In this document: positions 9,740 to 18,932 of the stretch, one piece after another
Layout of the letters: the number at the start of each line of letters is the position of its first letter
How positions within the stretch are numbered: position 1 is the stretch's first letter
Source: JABAAE01 sp905480545
GTDB lineage: Bacteria; Planctomycetota; Planctomycetia; Pirellulales; Pirellulaceae
Direction: 5' to 3'
Length of the DNA: 64,000 nt
Assembly (NCBI GenBank): GCA_943788025.1
Contig: CALSOR010000002.1
Location: 1,550,001-1,614,000, forward strand
Program-made: the position numbers and the translations under genes
The notes under the pieces: generated by a model
Database searches by the model: none
Told to the model about the DNA's origin: nothing
The model's input: only the letters and a program-made list of their open reading frames with translations

Positions 9740-11653
9740 ATGTTCAACTTTTCGGTCACTCGCTGTACATTCCGTTCATTTCGACATCGGGCCTCGATTG
9801 TTGGGCAGACATTGATTTTTCTTCTGGTCGCTTTAGGAATGGCTGCGGAATACGCATCTGCACACGAAGGCCCCGATCCGATTGCTCATTGGTTTTTCAA
9901 TACGCGGTCGGCCCAGGGTAATAAGCTTAATGCTCGCTTAGGTCCTGATGCAAAAATCTCTGGCACCATCAAAGTCGTAAGAGATGATGTGGGTGAATCG
10001 CTGTTGCTGGCGGCCGATACAAGCCTTGAATTAGGTGATGATCTTGCACGCCTATCAAATTATCTGCCTAGGAAGGAAATGACGGTTGCTTCATGGTTTG
10101 CGGTCAATCAGCCGCGAGAATGGGGTGGTGTCATTGGAGTGATTCAAGACAACGGTAACCGAGAAAAAGGATGGGTATTGGGTTATGGTTACAACCGTTT
10201 CTATTTTGGATTGGCGACAAAAGGTGCCGACGATGGCGACGGCAAGATGACTTACTTGTACAGTGATGCCAGATTTGAAAAAGGACGCCTTTATCATGTT
10301 GCCGCTGTCTACGACGGAACAAAAATGCAAATTTTCGTAAATGGCGAATTGAGCGGTGAATCAAAAGTTCAATCGGGAGACATTCTTTATCCAAAGTCTG
10401 CTCCGTTTGTTTTGGGGAAGTATAAAGATGCTGATGAAGACCATCCGCATCTTGGTCGAATCCGCGAGGTTGTGTTGTATGACATGGCTGCCAAACCGGA
10501 GTGGGTAAAGAAAGAATTCACGCATCAGGAGCAATTGGTATCGCTTCCGCCGCAGGGCGTCGCGCCCGTCAAGTTTGATTTCATGATCAAGCCGTATCTA
10601 CAGTTCGTGACCCAGGATGGCATCACCGTCATGTGCCAAACGTCAAAGGCGGCGATGGCAGAAGTGCACTATGGCGAAACGGTTGCTGTCGATCAAAAAA
10701 TCGTGGGCGAGAAAAATCGGTTTATCCATGAAGGTAAAATCTCAGGCCTGCAACCGGAAACGCAATATTTCTACAAAGTTGTCACGACCGATGCGGAGGG
10801 CAAGAAAATCGAAAGTGAGGTTCGGACTTTTCAAACTGCCAACAAAGAAACGACCCCGTTTTCGTTCGCAGTTATCAGTGACACACAAAGCAATCCAGCT
10901 GTTTCAGGAAAGGTTGCACAGCATGCTTGGGCCCAACGTCCGAACTTTCTTTTGCATCCGGGCGACTTGGTTGGGACCGGATCGAACGACGATCATTGGA
11001 CCAAGCAATACTTTCCATCCATGGAGCCGTTGGTCAGTCGAGTCGCATTTTTCCCGGTATTGGGGAACCATGAGGTTAACGCCAGGAACTACTACGATTA
11101 CATGTCGTTGCCCAGCCCCGAATATTACTACACCTATTCGTACGGTAACTCGCAGTTTTTCATGATCGATACCAATAAAAATGTGGGGCCGGATAGCGAG
11201 CAATACAAATGGCTGGCAAAAGAACTATCGAAATGTAAATCAACGTGGAAAATTGTTTGCCATCACCACCCACCTTATTCTTCGGATGAGAATGATTACG
11301 GAAACTTATGGAAGACCAATCGATCGACACGTGGCGATTTGCGTGCTCGTCAGCTTGCCAAGCTCTACGATGAATTCAACGTCGACATCGTCTGGTCGGG
11401 CCATATCCACTCCTATGAGCGGACTTGGCCAATCAAAGCGGACAAAGTCGTGCAAAAATCCGGTTCGATCTACATGATCACCGGCGGCGGAGGAGGCGGA
11501 TTAGAGACGGCCGGTCCATTTAAGCCTGCTTTTCAGAACAATGTTCGTCGCGGACATCACTATTGCATGGTGTCGGTCAACGGAAAGCTGTTGGAAATCA
11601 AGGCATTTGATCTGGAAAATCGACTTTTTGATTACGTAAAAATTGAAAAATAG
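9740..11653 (+). CDS. Exported LamG plus purple-acid-phosphatase-like metallophosphoesterase
   Basis: The frame opens at a GTG at 9710, but ATG at 9740 gives a cleaner signal peptide (hydrophobic VGQTLIFLLVALGMAA, cleaved after ASA), 637 residues. Order: LamG/concanavalin-like domain (about 45-265), a fibronectin-like N-terminal domain of purple acid phosphatases (VMCQTSKAAMAEVHYG... LQPETQYFYKV), then a calcineurin-like phosphoesterase. Metal ligands are visible: FAVISDTQ, LHPGDLVG, LGNHEVN, CHHHPP and SGHIHSYER. It is likely a secreted phosphatase for organic phosphate, with the LamG part binding a sugar or surface. The substrate is inferred only. Confidence 0.88.
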   Translation: MFNFSVTRCTFRSFRHRASIVGQTLIFLLVALGMAAEYASAHEGPDPIAHWFFNTRSAQGNKLNARLGPDAKISGTIKVVRDDVGESLLLAADTSLELGDDLARLSNYLPRKEMTVASWFAVNQPREWGGVIGVIQDNGNREKGWVLGYGYNRFYFGLATKGADDGDGKMTYLYSDARFEKGRLYHVAAVYDGTKMQIFVNGELSGESKVQSGDILYPKSAPFVLGKYKDADEDHPHLGRIREVVLYDMAAKPEWVKKEFTHQEQLVSLPPQGVAPVKFDFMIKPYLQFVTQDGITVMCQTSKAAMAEVHYGETVAVDQKIVGEKNRFIHEGKISGLQPETQYFYKVVTTDAEGKKIESEVRTFQTANKETTPFSFAVISDTQSNPAVSGKVAQHAWAQRPNFLLHPGDLVGTGSNDDHWTKQYFPSMEPLVSRVAFFPVLGNHEVNARNYYDYMSLPSPEYYYTYSYGNSQFFMIDTNKNVGPDSEQYKWLAKELSKCKSTWKIVCHHHPPYSSDENDYGNLWKTNRSTRGDLRARQLAKLYDEFNVDIVWSGHIHSYERTWPIKADKVVQKSGSIYMITGGGGGGLETAGPFKPAFQNNVRRGHHYCMVSVNGKLLEIKAFDLENRLFDYVKIEK

Positions 11654-11799
11654 ATCCAACTTCAATTGCTTTTGCGATCCGAATCTCGATTGAGGCTCAA
11701 GAATCTCGTTAGATTTAGTCGAAAATCCATGACACTGTTTTTTAGCCCTTGAAGGGTCTTGGTGGAGCCAGTAAATTACGAGTTTCCACTTTTCTTGCA

Positions 11800-11835
11800 A
11801 ATTGACGGTCAATTGCTCGCGAAACGTATTTCGCG
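11800..11835 (+). promoter_or_regulatory. Two adjacent perfect inverted repeats in the rplM leader
   Basis: Directly upstream of rplM, AATTGAC-G-GTCAATT (11800-11814) is followed after three bases by CGCGAAA-CGTA-TTTCGCG (11818-11835). The second can form a stable RNA hairpin ending 13 bases before the Shine-Dalgarno GGAGG (about 11849). The first may be an operator or part of a promoter (TTGAC). Leader-mediated autoregulation of L13 operons is known in other bacteria; its presence here is inference. Confidence 0.4.
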
Positions 11836-11855
11836 TCGAAAAACCGTCGGAGGAT

Positions 11856-12311
11856 ATGAAGTTGGTTGCCCAAAAAACTTTCGTGGCAAAACCTGGTACA
11901 GTTGATCAGAAATGGTTTGTCGTAGACGCAACGGATAACATCGTTGGTCGCCTGGCCGCGGATATTGCGGTCATTTTGATGGGTAAGAATCGACCGACCT
12001 ACACTCCTAACGTTGATAGCGGTGATTTTGTCGTCGTGTTGAACGTTGAAAAAGTGGTTTTCACCGGTAAAAAGTGGACGAACAAAGAGTACACTTGGTA
12101 CACCGGTTACACAGGACTTCGAAAAATTACAGCTGAAAAGCGTTTTGAGAAGAAGCCCGAATTGATTTTGCATGAGGCGGTTCGTCGAATGCTTCCAAAA
12201 AATAAATTAGCGACGAAGATGTTGAGCAAGCTAAAGCTATATGTTGGCGACTCACATCCGCATCAGGCTCAGAATCCTGAGGCGATTGAGCTTGGTAAAA
12301 AAGTCAGCTAG
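11856..12311 (+). CDS. rplM: Large ribosomal subunit protein uL13
   Basis: A 151-residue L13, an early-assembling 50S protein. The frame is open further upstream, but ATG at 11856 has a GGAGG Shine-Dalgarno at about 11849 and starts MKLVAQKTFVAKPG, where the family aligns. Recognisable segments are WFVVDATDNIVGRLAADIAV, LMGKNRPTYTPNVDSGDFVV and HEAVRRMLPKNKLATKML. It ends AIELGKKVS, normal for the family. It is followed 62 bases later by rpsI, the conserved L13-S9 pairing. Confidence 0.98.
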   Translation: MKLVAQKTFVAKPGTVDQKWFVVDATDNIVGRLAADIAVILMGKNRPTYTPNVDSGDFVVVLNVEKVVFTGKKWTNKEYTWYTGYTGLRKITAEKRFEKKPELILHEAVRRMLPKNKLATKMLSKLKLYVGDSHPHQAQNPEAIELGKKVS

Positions 12312-12373
12312 TCGAACAACGCTCGTTAAAACGAATTCAAAACAAACAAATTTAGAAAAGCAAACGATAAAAC

Positions 12374-12790
12374 ATGGTTGCATTAGCAAAAAAAGATGCC
12401 ATCACTGGCGAATGCATGGGCACCGGACGTCGCAAATCGTCGGTTGCTTCGGTTCGCGTGAAAAGCGGAACTGGCAAGATTGTTATTAACGGAAAAGACA
12501 TCGCTGAGTTTTTCGTGAACAAGCAGGATCAGCGAGCGATTACGGACGCTCTTGATTTGGTTGGACAACGGGATTCTCTTGATCTGCGCGTTAACGTCAA
12601 AGGCGGTGGATTGACTGGCCAAAGCGGAGCATGCCGAATGGGCCTTGCTCGTGCATTGATTAGCTACAACGAAGAATTCTTCGGCCCACTTCGTGACGGC
12701 GGATTCCTGACTCGTGACTCGCGAATGAAAGAGCGCAAGAAATGCGGTCTTCATGGTGCTCGAAAAGGGACTCAGTTCTCCAAGCGTTAA
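12374..12790 (+). CDS. rpsI: Small ribosomal subunit protein uS9
   Basis: A 138-residue S9 of the 30S head, whose C-terminal tail contacts P-site tRNA. Visible signatures: GTGRRKSSVASVRVKSGTGK, the central GGGLTGQSGACRMGLARAL and the conserved end KERKKCGLHGARKGTQFSKR. The N-terminus has about a dozen extra residues before the GTGRRK core. It is the second gene of the rplM-rpsI operon and is followed 29 bases later by a strong terminator. Confidence 0.98.
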   Translation: MVALAKKDAITGECMGTGRRKSSVASVRVKSGTGKIVINGKDIAEFFVNKQDQRAITDALDLVGQRDSLDLRVNVKGGGLTGQSGACRMGLARALISYNEEFFGPLRDGGFLTRDSRMKERKKCGLHGARKGTQFSKR

Positions 12791-12819
12791 TCGGCGAGAA
12801 CACAAATTTTTGATATATC

Positions 12820-12847
12820 AAAGGCTGCTTAATCGAGCAGCCTTTTT
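12820..12847 (+). terminator. Rho-independent terminator of rplM-rpsI
   Basis: The sequence AAAGGCTGCT, a six-base loop and AGCAGCCTTT form a near-perfect stem running into a T tract, 29 bases after the rpsI stop. Confidence 0.9.
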
Positions 12848-13322
12848 TCATGCGCGCCCAGTACATTGATTTGCTGGTGGGTTTTGGGGCCTCACCACCT
12901 ACTACGGCAAACTTGCCAGTGCGTGGTTGGCTCACGCGGGGCAGGGCCCACGCGGTTTAACCATAACGGTTTTTGTCTTGCTTCTGCGTCATCTCGGTAT
13001 TGTGTGGCAAAGTGCGACGAGGCAATTGTGACTAGCAAACGGCAACGATCTTCGGTGATCCTCGTTTGTGGTAAAGACAGGTGCGGGGCTTTGGAATGAC
13101 CGGGTTCACCTGAAGCGGCACAGAGCAGTGACATTCTCGAACTGTGAGTGGACCCCGATGGTTTTTCGATTGTTTGGCGATGAATCACGGAGTGACCGCA
13201 TTCATTCTCGATGTGGTAATGACCTGTTCCCCAGGTCATCACCACGCAAATAAATGCTTGCCATTGGGCCGGCCGTCCACTCGCAAACACTTGCCATCGA
13301 TCGATTCCCCGTTTTCTGCCTG
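12848..13322. other. Intergenic DNA with no credible gene
   Basis: The gap between the rpsI terminator and the convergent sulfatase. It holds one copy of a dispersed hairpin repeat (12931-12961) and a small palindrome ATGACCTG/CAGGTCAT (13219-13239) without a T tract. Open frames here have no family features and look like chance. Confidence 0.6.
12931..12961 (-). repeat. Dispersed hairpin (REP-like) repeat, copy 1
   Basis: On the minus strand it reads GTTAAACCGCGTGGGC followed by GCCCCGCGTGA, a short G/C-rich hairpin preceded by GTTAAA. The same arrangement occurs at 52706 and 60688 and, more degenerate, at 60607. Confidence 0.65.
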
Positions 13323-14951
13323 CTATGGTTCTCTTGTGCGACCGTCCGTTTTGATCTTCTCCAGTCGTTCCAGCATTCGTTTTAGTCGTTCTGGCTTTTG
13401 TTTGGCGAGGTTGTTTTTTTCGGCTGGGTCATTTGCAAGATCGTAAAGCTCGTACTTGCCGGCGGCTTTTTGGTAGGTCAGATGTTTTTGTGGTTTTGCG
13501 TTTGCGTACGAAAGGACTTTCCAGTCTCCGATACGCAAGGCCAGCGTTGTGCCACGATTCGGTTGTTGCAGTAGATGGTCGCGCCCTTTTGCATTTTCTT
13601 TGCCTAGAAGTGCGTCCGCGACGTTGAGGCTGTCTGGAAACGCTGAATCCGAGATTTTTTGCCCCGTCATTTTGGCAACGCTTGTTGCTAGATCGATCGT
13701 GCAAACCATTTCCGTGGACAAGCCTGGCTGAATTGTTCCTGGCCAGGTCGTAATAAACGGTGTTCGTGTTCCGCCTTCGTAGATGCTGTACTTTCCACCG
13801 CGGTAATTACCCGACGGTTTATGTTTCCCCAGCTTTGTGATCGCCCCGTCTTGATAACCGTCGTCCAGCACGGGGCCATTGTCGCTGCAAAAGATGAACA
13901 TGGTGTCCTCTGTTAGCCCTAATCGTTCAATCGTTTTTTGCAGTTCACCAACACACCAATCGAGTTGAACAATCGCATCGCCACGATAGCCGAGCGTCGT
14001 TTTGCCTTGGAATCTTTCGTGAGGCATTCGTGGCACATGAATGTCATGAGACGAGAAAAACAAAAAGAATGGGTTGTCTTTTTGCTTTTCAATCCATTTA
14101 TTGGATTGCTTTACCCACTGATCGGCCAAATCTTCATCTCGCCATCGGGCTGATTCCCCACCCGTATAAAAACCAATGCGCCCAATGCCATTATGAACCG
14201 TTTGATTGTGTCCGTGGCTCCAGTTCATTTTCAAACTCTTTCTTACTTCCGGGTCTTTCCCTACCGGATGATCGGGGCTCGGTTTTGTGCGACCGACCCA
14301 AAGTGGATCTTTCGGGTCAAGATTCAAAACATGATGGTTTTCAACATAGACGCTTGGGACACGGTCGTTGGTCGTCGGAAGAAGAAAGCAATAGTCGAAA
14401 CCGATTTCGAGCGGTCCTGGCTTGATCGCATTGTTCCAGTCAGGAGCTGGTTCAGCTCCCAGTCCCAAATGCCACTTGCCGATGACACCGGTTGAGTAAC
14501 CCGCTTTTTTCAGAACAGAAGCAATCGTTTCCGTTCCCGGTTTGACCAGTGCTGTTGCATTTGGCGGTGCGATGCCCGCACCTGGCTGACGAAATGCGTA
14601 TTTGCCGGTCAAAAAGGAAAACCTTGTCGGTGTACAAGTCGACGCCGAGCAATATCCCTGTGTGAATCGCAATCCATTTTTCGCAAGCCGATCGATGTTC
14701 GGTGTGAAGACTTCGGTTGCTCCGTAACAACTCAAATCGCCGTACCCCAGATCGTCCGCCATGATGACAATGATATTTGGTTTGGTTTTGGTTTTTGAGT
14801 CCGACCGAAATTTCTGGTGTGAAAATTTCGAGGATTCGACTGGCAGGGGCTCATTGGCTGCTGCGTTTACTGGCAAGTGGAATGAAGCGAGAGCAATCGC
14901 TGCGCAGCATATAAATCGATGCGAGAATGAAAATAAAATCTGGCGAATCAC
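13323..14951 (-). CDS. Exported type I sulfatase (arylsulfatase family)
   Basis: A 542-residue sulfatase with an N-terminal signal peptide (hydrophobic CCAAIALASFHLPVNA). The alkaline-phosphatase-fold metal site starts at NIIVIMADDLGYGD, and the formylglycine motif is Cys106-Thr-Pro-Thr-Arg within SASTCTPTRFSFLTGKYA. Later family segments include GKWHLG, HDIHVP and FCSDNGP. It hydrolyses sulfate esters, most likely on algal polysaccharide, after maturation by a formylglycine-generating enzyme not seen in this window. Planctomycetes are rich in such enzymes. It is transcribed alone and is convergent with rpsI. Confidence 0.95.
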   Translation of the reverse strand: MIRQILFSFSHRFICCAAIALASFHLPVNAAANEPLPVESSKFSHQKFRSDSKTKTKPNIIVIMADDLGYGDLSCYGATEVFTPNIDRLAKNGLRFTQGYCSASTCTPTRFSFLTGKYAFRQPGAGIAPPNATALVKPGTETIASVLKKAGYSTGVIGKWHLGLGAEPAPDWNNAIKPGPLEIGFDYCFLLPTTNDRVPSVYVENHHVLNLDPKDPLWVGRTKPSPDHPVGKDPEVRKSLKMNWSHGHNQTVHNGIGRIGFYTGGESARWRDEDLADQWVKQSNKWIEKQKDNPFFLFFSSHDIHVPRMPHERFQGKTTLGYRGDAIVQLDWCVGELQKTIERLGLTEDTMFIFCSDNGPVLDDGYQDGAITKLGKHKPSGNYRGGKYSIYEGGTRTPFITTWPGTIQPGLSTEMVCTIDLATSVAKMTGQKISDSAFPDSLNVADALLGKENAKGRDHLLQQPNRGTTLALRIGDWKVLSYANAKPQKHLTYQKAAGKYELYDLANDPAEKNNLAKQKPERLKRMLERLEKIKTDGRTREP

Positions 14952-15255
14952 GATAGAACCTTTGAGGGAGGAAAAGTAAAGTGCATCGATCGTGGATGAC
15001 TTTTAATTCAGTCTAATCGCTGACGCTAAGTCGCTCTACATGCCTCCGCGCAGCTGTTCGTCTTCTTGCGGTGCGACTGGATTTTGTCAGCGGATTTAGG
15101 CGATGCTATCCGCTGTTGACGATGCAGCAGTCGCGTGACGTGCCATTATCGCTCTTGCTTTGTGCTCTGCCCTGATTTGAAAGGCAGAGTCTTTCGTTCT
15201 GTAATGCTCCCCGCGTTTAGAACGATTTGGTGTTCGATTCTCGCACTGAGATCGT
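14952..15255. other. Intergenic DNA, nothing recognised
   Basis: Separates two minus-strand genes (sulfatase and esterase). A weak CTCTGCC/GGCAGAG inverted repeat near 15163-15188 lacks a T tract in the minus direction. No gene is supported. Confidence 0.5.
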
Positions 15256-16257
15256 TTATTTGGTTGGAGCTAAATCTGAATTCGATCCGCCGCTTTTGCC
15301 GTTTTGTTTCATCTGTTTTTCCAGGAATTCTAACCCGCGATCGATCGATGATTGATCAAAAAAGGTTAGTGAGTGCTCTTTGCCTGAAACAATGGAGAAC
15401 TCGCAAACGATACCCAGCAGTTTTGATTTTTCCAATGTCCGTTTCGAGCATTCAATAGGAACAAGGGAGTCAAGGCTGCCGTGGTACAAGAACATTGGTG
15501 GATCGCCTTTTGAAAGATGCGTGATCGGCGACGCTTGCTCATATCGTTTGGGCGCATTTCGCCGCGTATCTCCCAGGAAATAATTTAAGAACGGAAAGTC
15601 AATGGGAAACGTGGTGAGATCGATCGGTCCGCCGCCGCAAACAACCGCTTGGATGGGAATGTCTTTTCCTTCTTTCTGATCGGATGTGGTCGCTAGAAAC
15701 GTGGCAAGATGTCCGCCGGCTGAATAGCCCCACGTTGCGATCCTCTCCGTGTCAATTTTGTATTTTTTGGAATTCACTTTCATCCAGGTGAGTGCTTGTC
15801 GACAATCAACAATTTGACACGGCCATTTGTATTTTGGCGCGTGTCGATAGTTGATAGCAACGACGGTGAACCCTTTTTTAACGGCGGAGATCGCATGCCA
15901 TCGCATTTGAAGCTTTGTCCCACTCATCCATGCTCCACCATGAATCATCAAGATGGCCGGAAATGGGCCTTTGCCAAATGGGATCAGTACATCGCACTTC
16001 AGCTCAACATCGTCCTCTTCGTATTTTGCGTAAACGATGGAGCGTTCGATCGAATAGTCATCCGTTTTTGACGCCGTGGATTGCTGTTTCGAACTGGTCG
16101 AATGTTTGTGTGGGGCAGGTTTTGTCTCGCCTTGTTCAATTTCTGAATCGGATTGACCGGATACCTGCGTACTCGATGATAAAGCCATCAGTGCACACAA
16201 AACATGGCAAGCGAAAGTTTTCAATTGAAAGTGGAGGGGTTTCATTGGATCGATCAA
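15256..16257 (-). CDS. Exported alpha/beta hydrolase (BD-FAE/carboxylesterase-like)
   Basis: A 333-residue esterase-lipase family protein with a signal peptide (FACHVLCALMALSSS, cleaved around VSG) and a low-complexity linker to about residue 65. Catalytic elements: oxyanion-hole HGGAW (106-110), nucleophile Ser179 in GYSAGGH, Asp263 in GSLDSLVP and His295 in GKEHSL. This is the HGG-type fold of acetyl-xylan, feruloyl and related carbohydrate esterases, so removal of ester groups from polysaccharide is plausible but not proved. ATG at 16245 is an alternative start. A second esterase of the same type, with EF-hands, lies at 61986-63122. Confidence 0.87.
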   Translation of the reverse strand: MIDPMKPLHFQLKTFACHVLCALMALSSSTQVSGQSDSEIEQGETKPAPHKHSTSSKQQSTASKTDDYSIERSIVYAKYEEDDVELKCDVLIPFGKGPFPAILMIHGGAWMSGTKLQMRWHAISAVKKGFTVVAINYRHAPKYKWPCQIVDCRQALTWMKVNSKKYKIDTERIATWGYSAGGHLATFLATTSDQKEGKDIPIQAVVCGGGPIDLTTFPIDFPFLNYFLGDTRRNAPKRYEQASPITHLSKGDPPMFLYHGSLDSLVPIECSKRTLEKSKLLGIVCEFSIVSGKEHSLTFFDQSSIDRGLEFLEKQMKQNGKSGGSNSDLAPTK

Positions 16258-16669
16258 GAGTTAGGTTCACCTCATTTTATCATTACCACAGACTAAATCG
16301 TAACCGCATTTTTATTCGATGAAAAACGCCTTCAATTCAGTTCAAGTGATGGGATTTAAATCTAATGGATCGTTCAATCGGCTGTTGTTTCAACGCTTTG
16401 ACGATGCGAACCAATCACTCTGAATCCTGTCATCGGTTAAATCGGGACTCCACCGCCGCACTTCTGAAATTCAACTCGATTGGATAGAATTGCGAATACT
16501 TCTCGGATTGTTGAAAAGAAACATGGGATTCGCCCCGTCTCACAGCACCGATCCAATCAATTCCAGATGTCGTCGATCCATGTTCAGGCGCCTCGCATCG
16601 TTCATTTAAAACAAACGTCGCATCCAAAGAACCACGCATCCAAAGAACCACGCATCCAAAGAACCACGC
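16258..16669. other. Intergenic region upstream of metG
   Basis: A divergent gap between the esterase and metG, presumably holding both promoters. No sequence is clear enough to name as a promoter. The final 48 bases are a tandem repeat that abuts the metG start codon. A long antisense open frame here continues into metG and is not credible. Confidence 0.5.
16620..16667 (+). repeat. 16-nt tandem repeat, three exact copies, abutting metG start
   Basis: The unit GCATCCAAAGAACCAC occurs three times in a row and is followed by GC and then the ATG of metG at 16670. The array fills the place where a Shine-Dalgarno would be; no GGAGG-like sequence is seen. Confidence 0.95.
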
Positions 16670-18727
16670 ATGACTCAACGTCGCATCCTCGTTACTTCCG
16701 CTTTGCCCTACGCCAACGGCCCGATTCACCTGGGACACCTGGTTGAATACATCCAAACCGACATTTGGGTTCGGTTTCAAAGGTTGCAAGGCAATGATTG
16801 TCGCTATTTTTGTGCGGACGATACCCACGGAACGGCGATCATGATCAGCGCCCAGAAGAATGGCATCAGCGAAGCAGAGTGGATTGCTCGGGTCAGTGAA
16901 GAGCACCAACGCGATTTCGCAGGATTTGGCGTTGAGTTTGACCACTACGGATCGACCAACAGTGATGAGAATAAGCAGTTATGTGGTGAGTTTTGGAAGT
17001 CGTTGCGTGAGGCGGATTTGGTTGTCGAAAGTGACGTCGAACAGCTTTTCGATGTTGAGGCAAACACCTTTTTGGCCGACCGTTTTGTAAAAGGAACGTG
17101 TCCAAAATGTGGACGATTGGATCAAGCCGGTGACAACTGCGAATGCGGACACACCTATGCTCCGACAGATTTGATTGATCCGATCAGCGTTCACACCGGC
17201 TCGAAACCGGAAGTCCGAACCGCGAAGCATCTTTTCGTGCGTTTGGAGGAACTTCATGAGTTTCTCGAAGAATGGTCGCAGTCAGGCGACCATCTCCAAT
17301 CCGAAACCGCGAATTACTTAAAAGGACATTTTCTCAACGACGAACTTCGTGATTGGGATATTTCCCGACCCGGTCCATATTTCGGATTTGAGATTCCTGA
17401 TAGCCCGGGAAATTTTTGGTATGTCTGGTTCGATGCACCGATTGGCTATATTGCCGCAACGAAGCAATGGTGCGACAACACCGGAGAGGATTTCGAAAAA
17501 TGGTGGAAAAATGAAACAACCGAAATTCACCACTTTATCGGAAAGGACATCACATACTTCCATACCTTGTTTTGGCCAGGAATGTTAAAGGTCGCCAACT
17601 TTAACCTGCCGACCAAGGTCCATATTCACGGGTTCTTGACCGTGGATGGAAAGAAGATGGCCAAGCGAGATGGAACGTTTATTAAGGGCGAAACGTTTCT
17701 GAAATACCTTGATCCAGAGTTTTTGAGGTACTACTATGCGTCGAAACTGGGTCCGAAACTTGATGATATCGATCTGAACTTTGAGGAATTTATTGCCAAA
17801 GTCAATTCGGACTTGGTTGGGAAAGTGGTAAATCTTGCGAGTCGAAGTGCAAAGTTCCTGCAAGCGACTGGGTTGTCGAAAGAGTATCCCGACGACGGCG
17901 GGTTGTTTGAAATGGCCGCCAATGCGGGAAAAGACATCGCTGCGGCCTACGAAAACTGCGATTATAACAAGGCAATGCGGTTGATTCTCGAGCTGGCGGA
18001 CCGTGCGAACCCGTTCGTCGAGAATGCGGAGCCTTGGAATCTGAAAAAGGACGTGACCAAGGCGGATGAACTCCAAGATGTCTGCACAGTGGCAGTCAAC
18101 TTGTTTCGCCAAATTGTGATTTTTCTTTCGCCAGTTCTGCCCAAGCTTGCGGAAAAAGCTGGAGAATTGTTTGGCGAGCCTCTTAACTCTTGGGACCAAT
18201 CCCAGACGCCACTAGTGGGCGTGCCAATTAATAAATTTAAACACATGCTCAAACGAGCTGACCCAAAGGATATCGAAAAGATGACTGACGAAACCAAAAC
18301 CGAGTTTGATGCGGCGAATGCGGCTGAAATAAACGAAGATGCTCCTGCTGCAACGTCGGGTGACACCGATGCAAATTTGCTTGCCGAACCATTAGCTGAC
18401 GAAATTACGATAGAGGACTTTGTAAAAATCGATTTGCGAATCGCACGAATCGTGCAGGCTGAGGAAGTTGCTGAAGCACGCAAACTATTGAAGCTGACGG
18501 TTAGCATGGGTGGTGATAACACTCGACAGGTTTTTGCAGGGATCAAGAAGGCTTACGATCCAGCGAAACTGGTGGGTCGTTTGGTTGTGATCGTGGCGAA
18601 TCTGAAACCGCGGCAAATGAAATTTGGTTTGAGTGAGGGCATGATCGCAGCTGCCGGACCGGGTGGCGAAGACGTATTCATTCTTTCGCCAGACGACGGC
18701 GCAGAACCGGGTCAACGCGTGCATTGA
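16670..18727 (+). CDS. metG: Methionyl-tRNA synthetase with C-terminal tRNA-binding domain
   Basis: A 685-residue class I synthetase charging tRNA-Met. The start MTQRRILVTSALPYANGPIH is the usual N-terminus. Signatures are HLGHL at residues 20-24 (HIGH motif), a zinc knuckle CPKCGRLDQAGDNCECGH near 144-161, and KMAKR at 329-333 (KMSKS motif). The anticodon domain follows, and residues from about 575 form an EMAP-II/Trbp111-like domain (EDFVKIDLRIARIVQAEEV... VVIVANLKPRQMKFGLSEGM) used for dimerisation and tRNA binding. The second motif has Ala where most enzymes have Ser. Transcribed alone. Confidence 0.97.
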   Translation: MTQRRILVTSALPYANGPIHLGHLVEYIQTDIWVRFQRLQGNDCRYFCADDTHGTAIMISAQKNGISEAEWIARVSEEHQRDFAGFGVEFDHYGSTNSDENKQLCGEFWKSLREADLVVESDVEQLFDVEANTFLADRFVKGTCPKCGRLDQAGDNCECGHTYAPTDLIDPISVHTGSKPEVRTAKHLFVRLEELHEFLEEWSQSGDHLQSETANYLKGHFLNDELRDWDISRPGPYFGFEIPDSPGNFWYVWFDAPIGYIAATKQWCDNTGEDFEKWWKNETTEIHHFIGKDITYFHTLFWPGMLKVANFNLPTKVHIHGFLTVDGKKMAKRDGTFIKGETFLKYLDPEFLRYYYASKLGPKLDDIDLNFEEFIAKVNSDLVGKVVNLASRSAKFLQATGLSKEYPDDGGLFEMAANAGKDIAAAYENCDYNKAMRLILELADRANPFVENAEPWNLKKDVTKADELQDVCTVAVNLFRQIVIFLSPVLPKLAEKAGELFGEPLNSWDQSQTPLVGVPINKFKHMLKRADPKDIEKMTDETKTEFDAANAAEINEDAPAATSGDTDANLLAEPLADEITIEDFVKIDLRIARIVQAEEVAEARKLLKLTVSMGGDNTRQVFAGIKKAYDPAKLVGRLVVIVANLKPRQMKFGLSEGMIAAAGPGGEDVFILSPDDGAEPGQRVH

Positions 18728-18932
18728 TAACGTCTGTTTTGAAAACGCGTGGCCATTTTTTCGGAGTGTTGGATTCATTGCCAAGCCCTCACTCGAGGCG
18801 CACTTAAAGAAACTGAAGGACAACGACCGTGTTGCCGCTGGGGTAGGTGGATCCCCCACTGGTGAGCGGGTTTTTACAAACCGGTGCCGCAACGATTCGG
18901 CAATGCTTTTTTTAAAAACACCCATTTGGTAA

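Noticed and set aside
12892..13290. 132-codon minus-strand frame after rpsI
   Set aside because: Composition is unlike a protein, it overlaps the hairpin repeat, and no start signal or family feature is seen.
16430..16945. 171-codon minus-strand frame over the metG start
   Set aside because: It is antisense to the conserved N-terminus of metG and to the tandem repeat.
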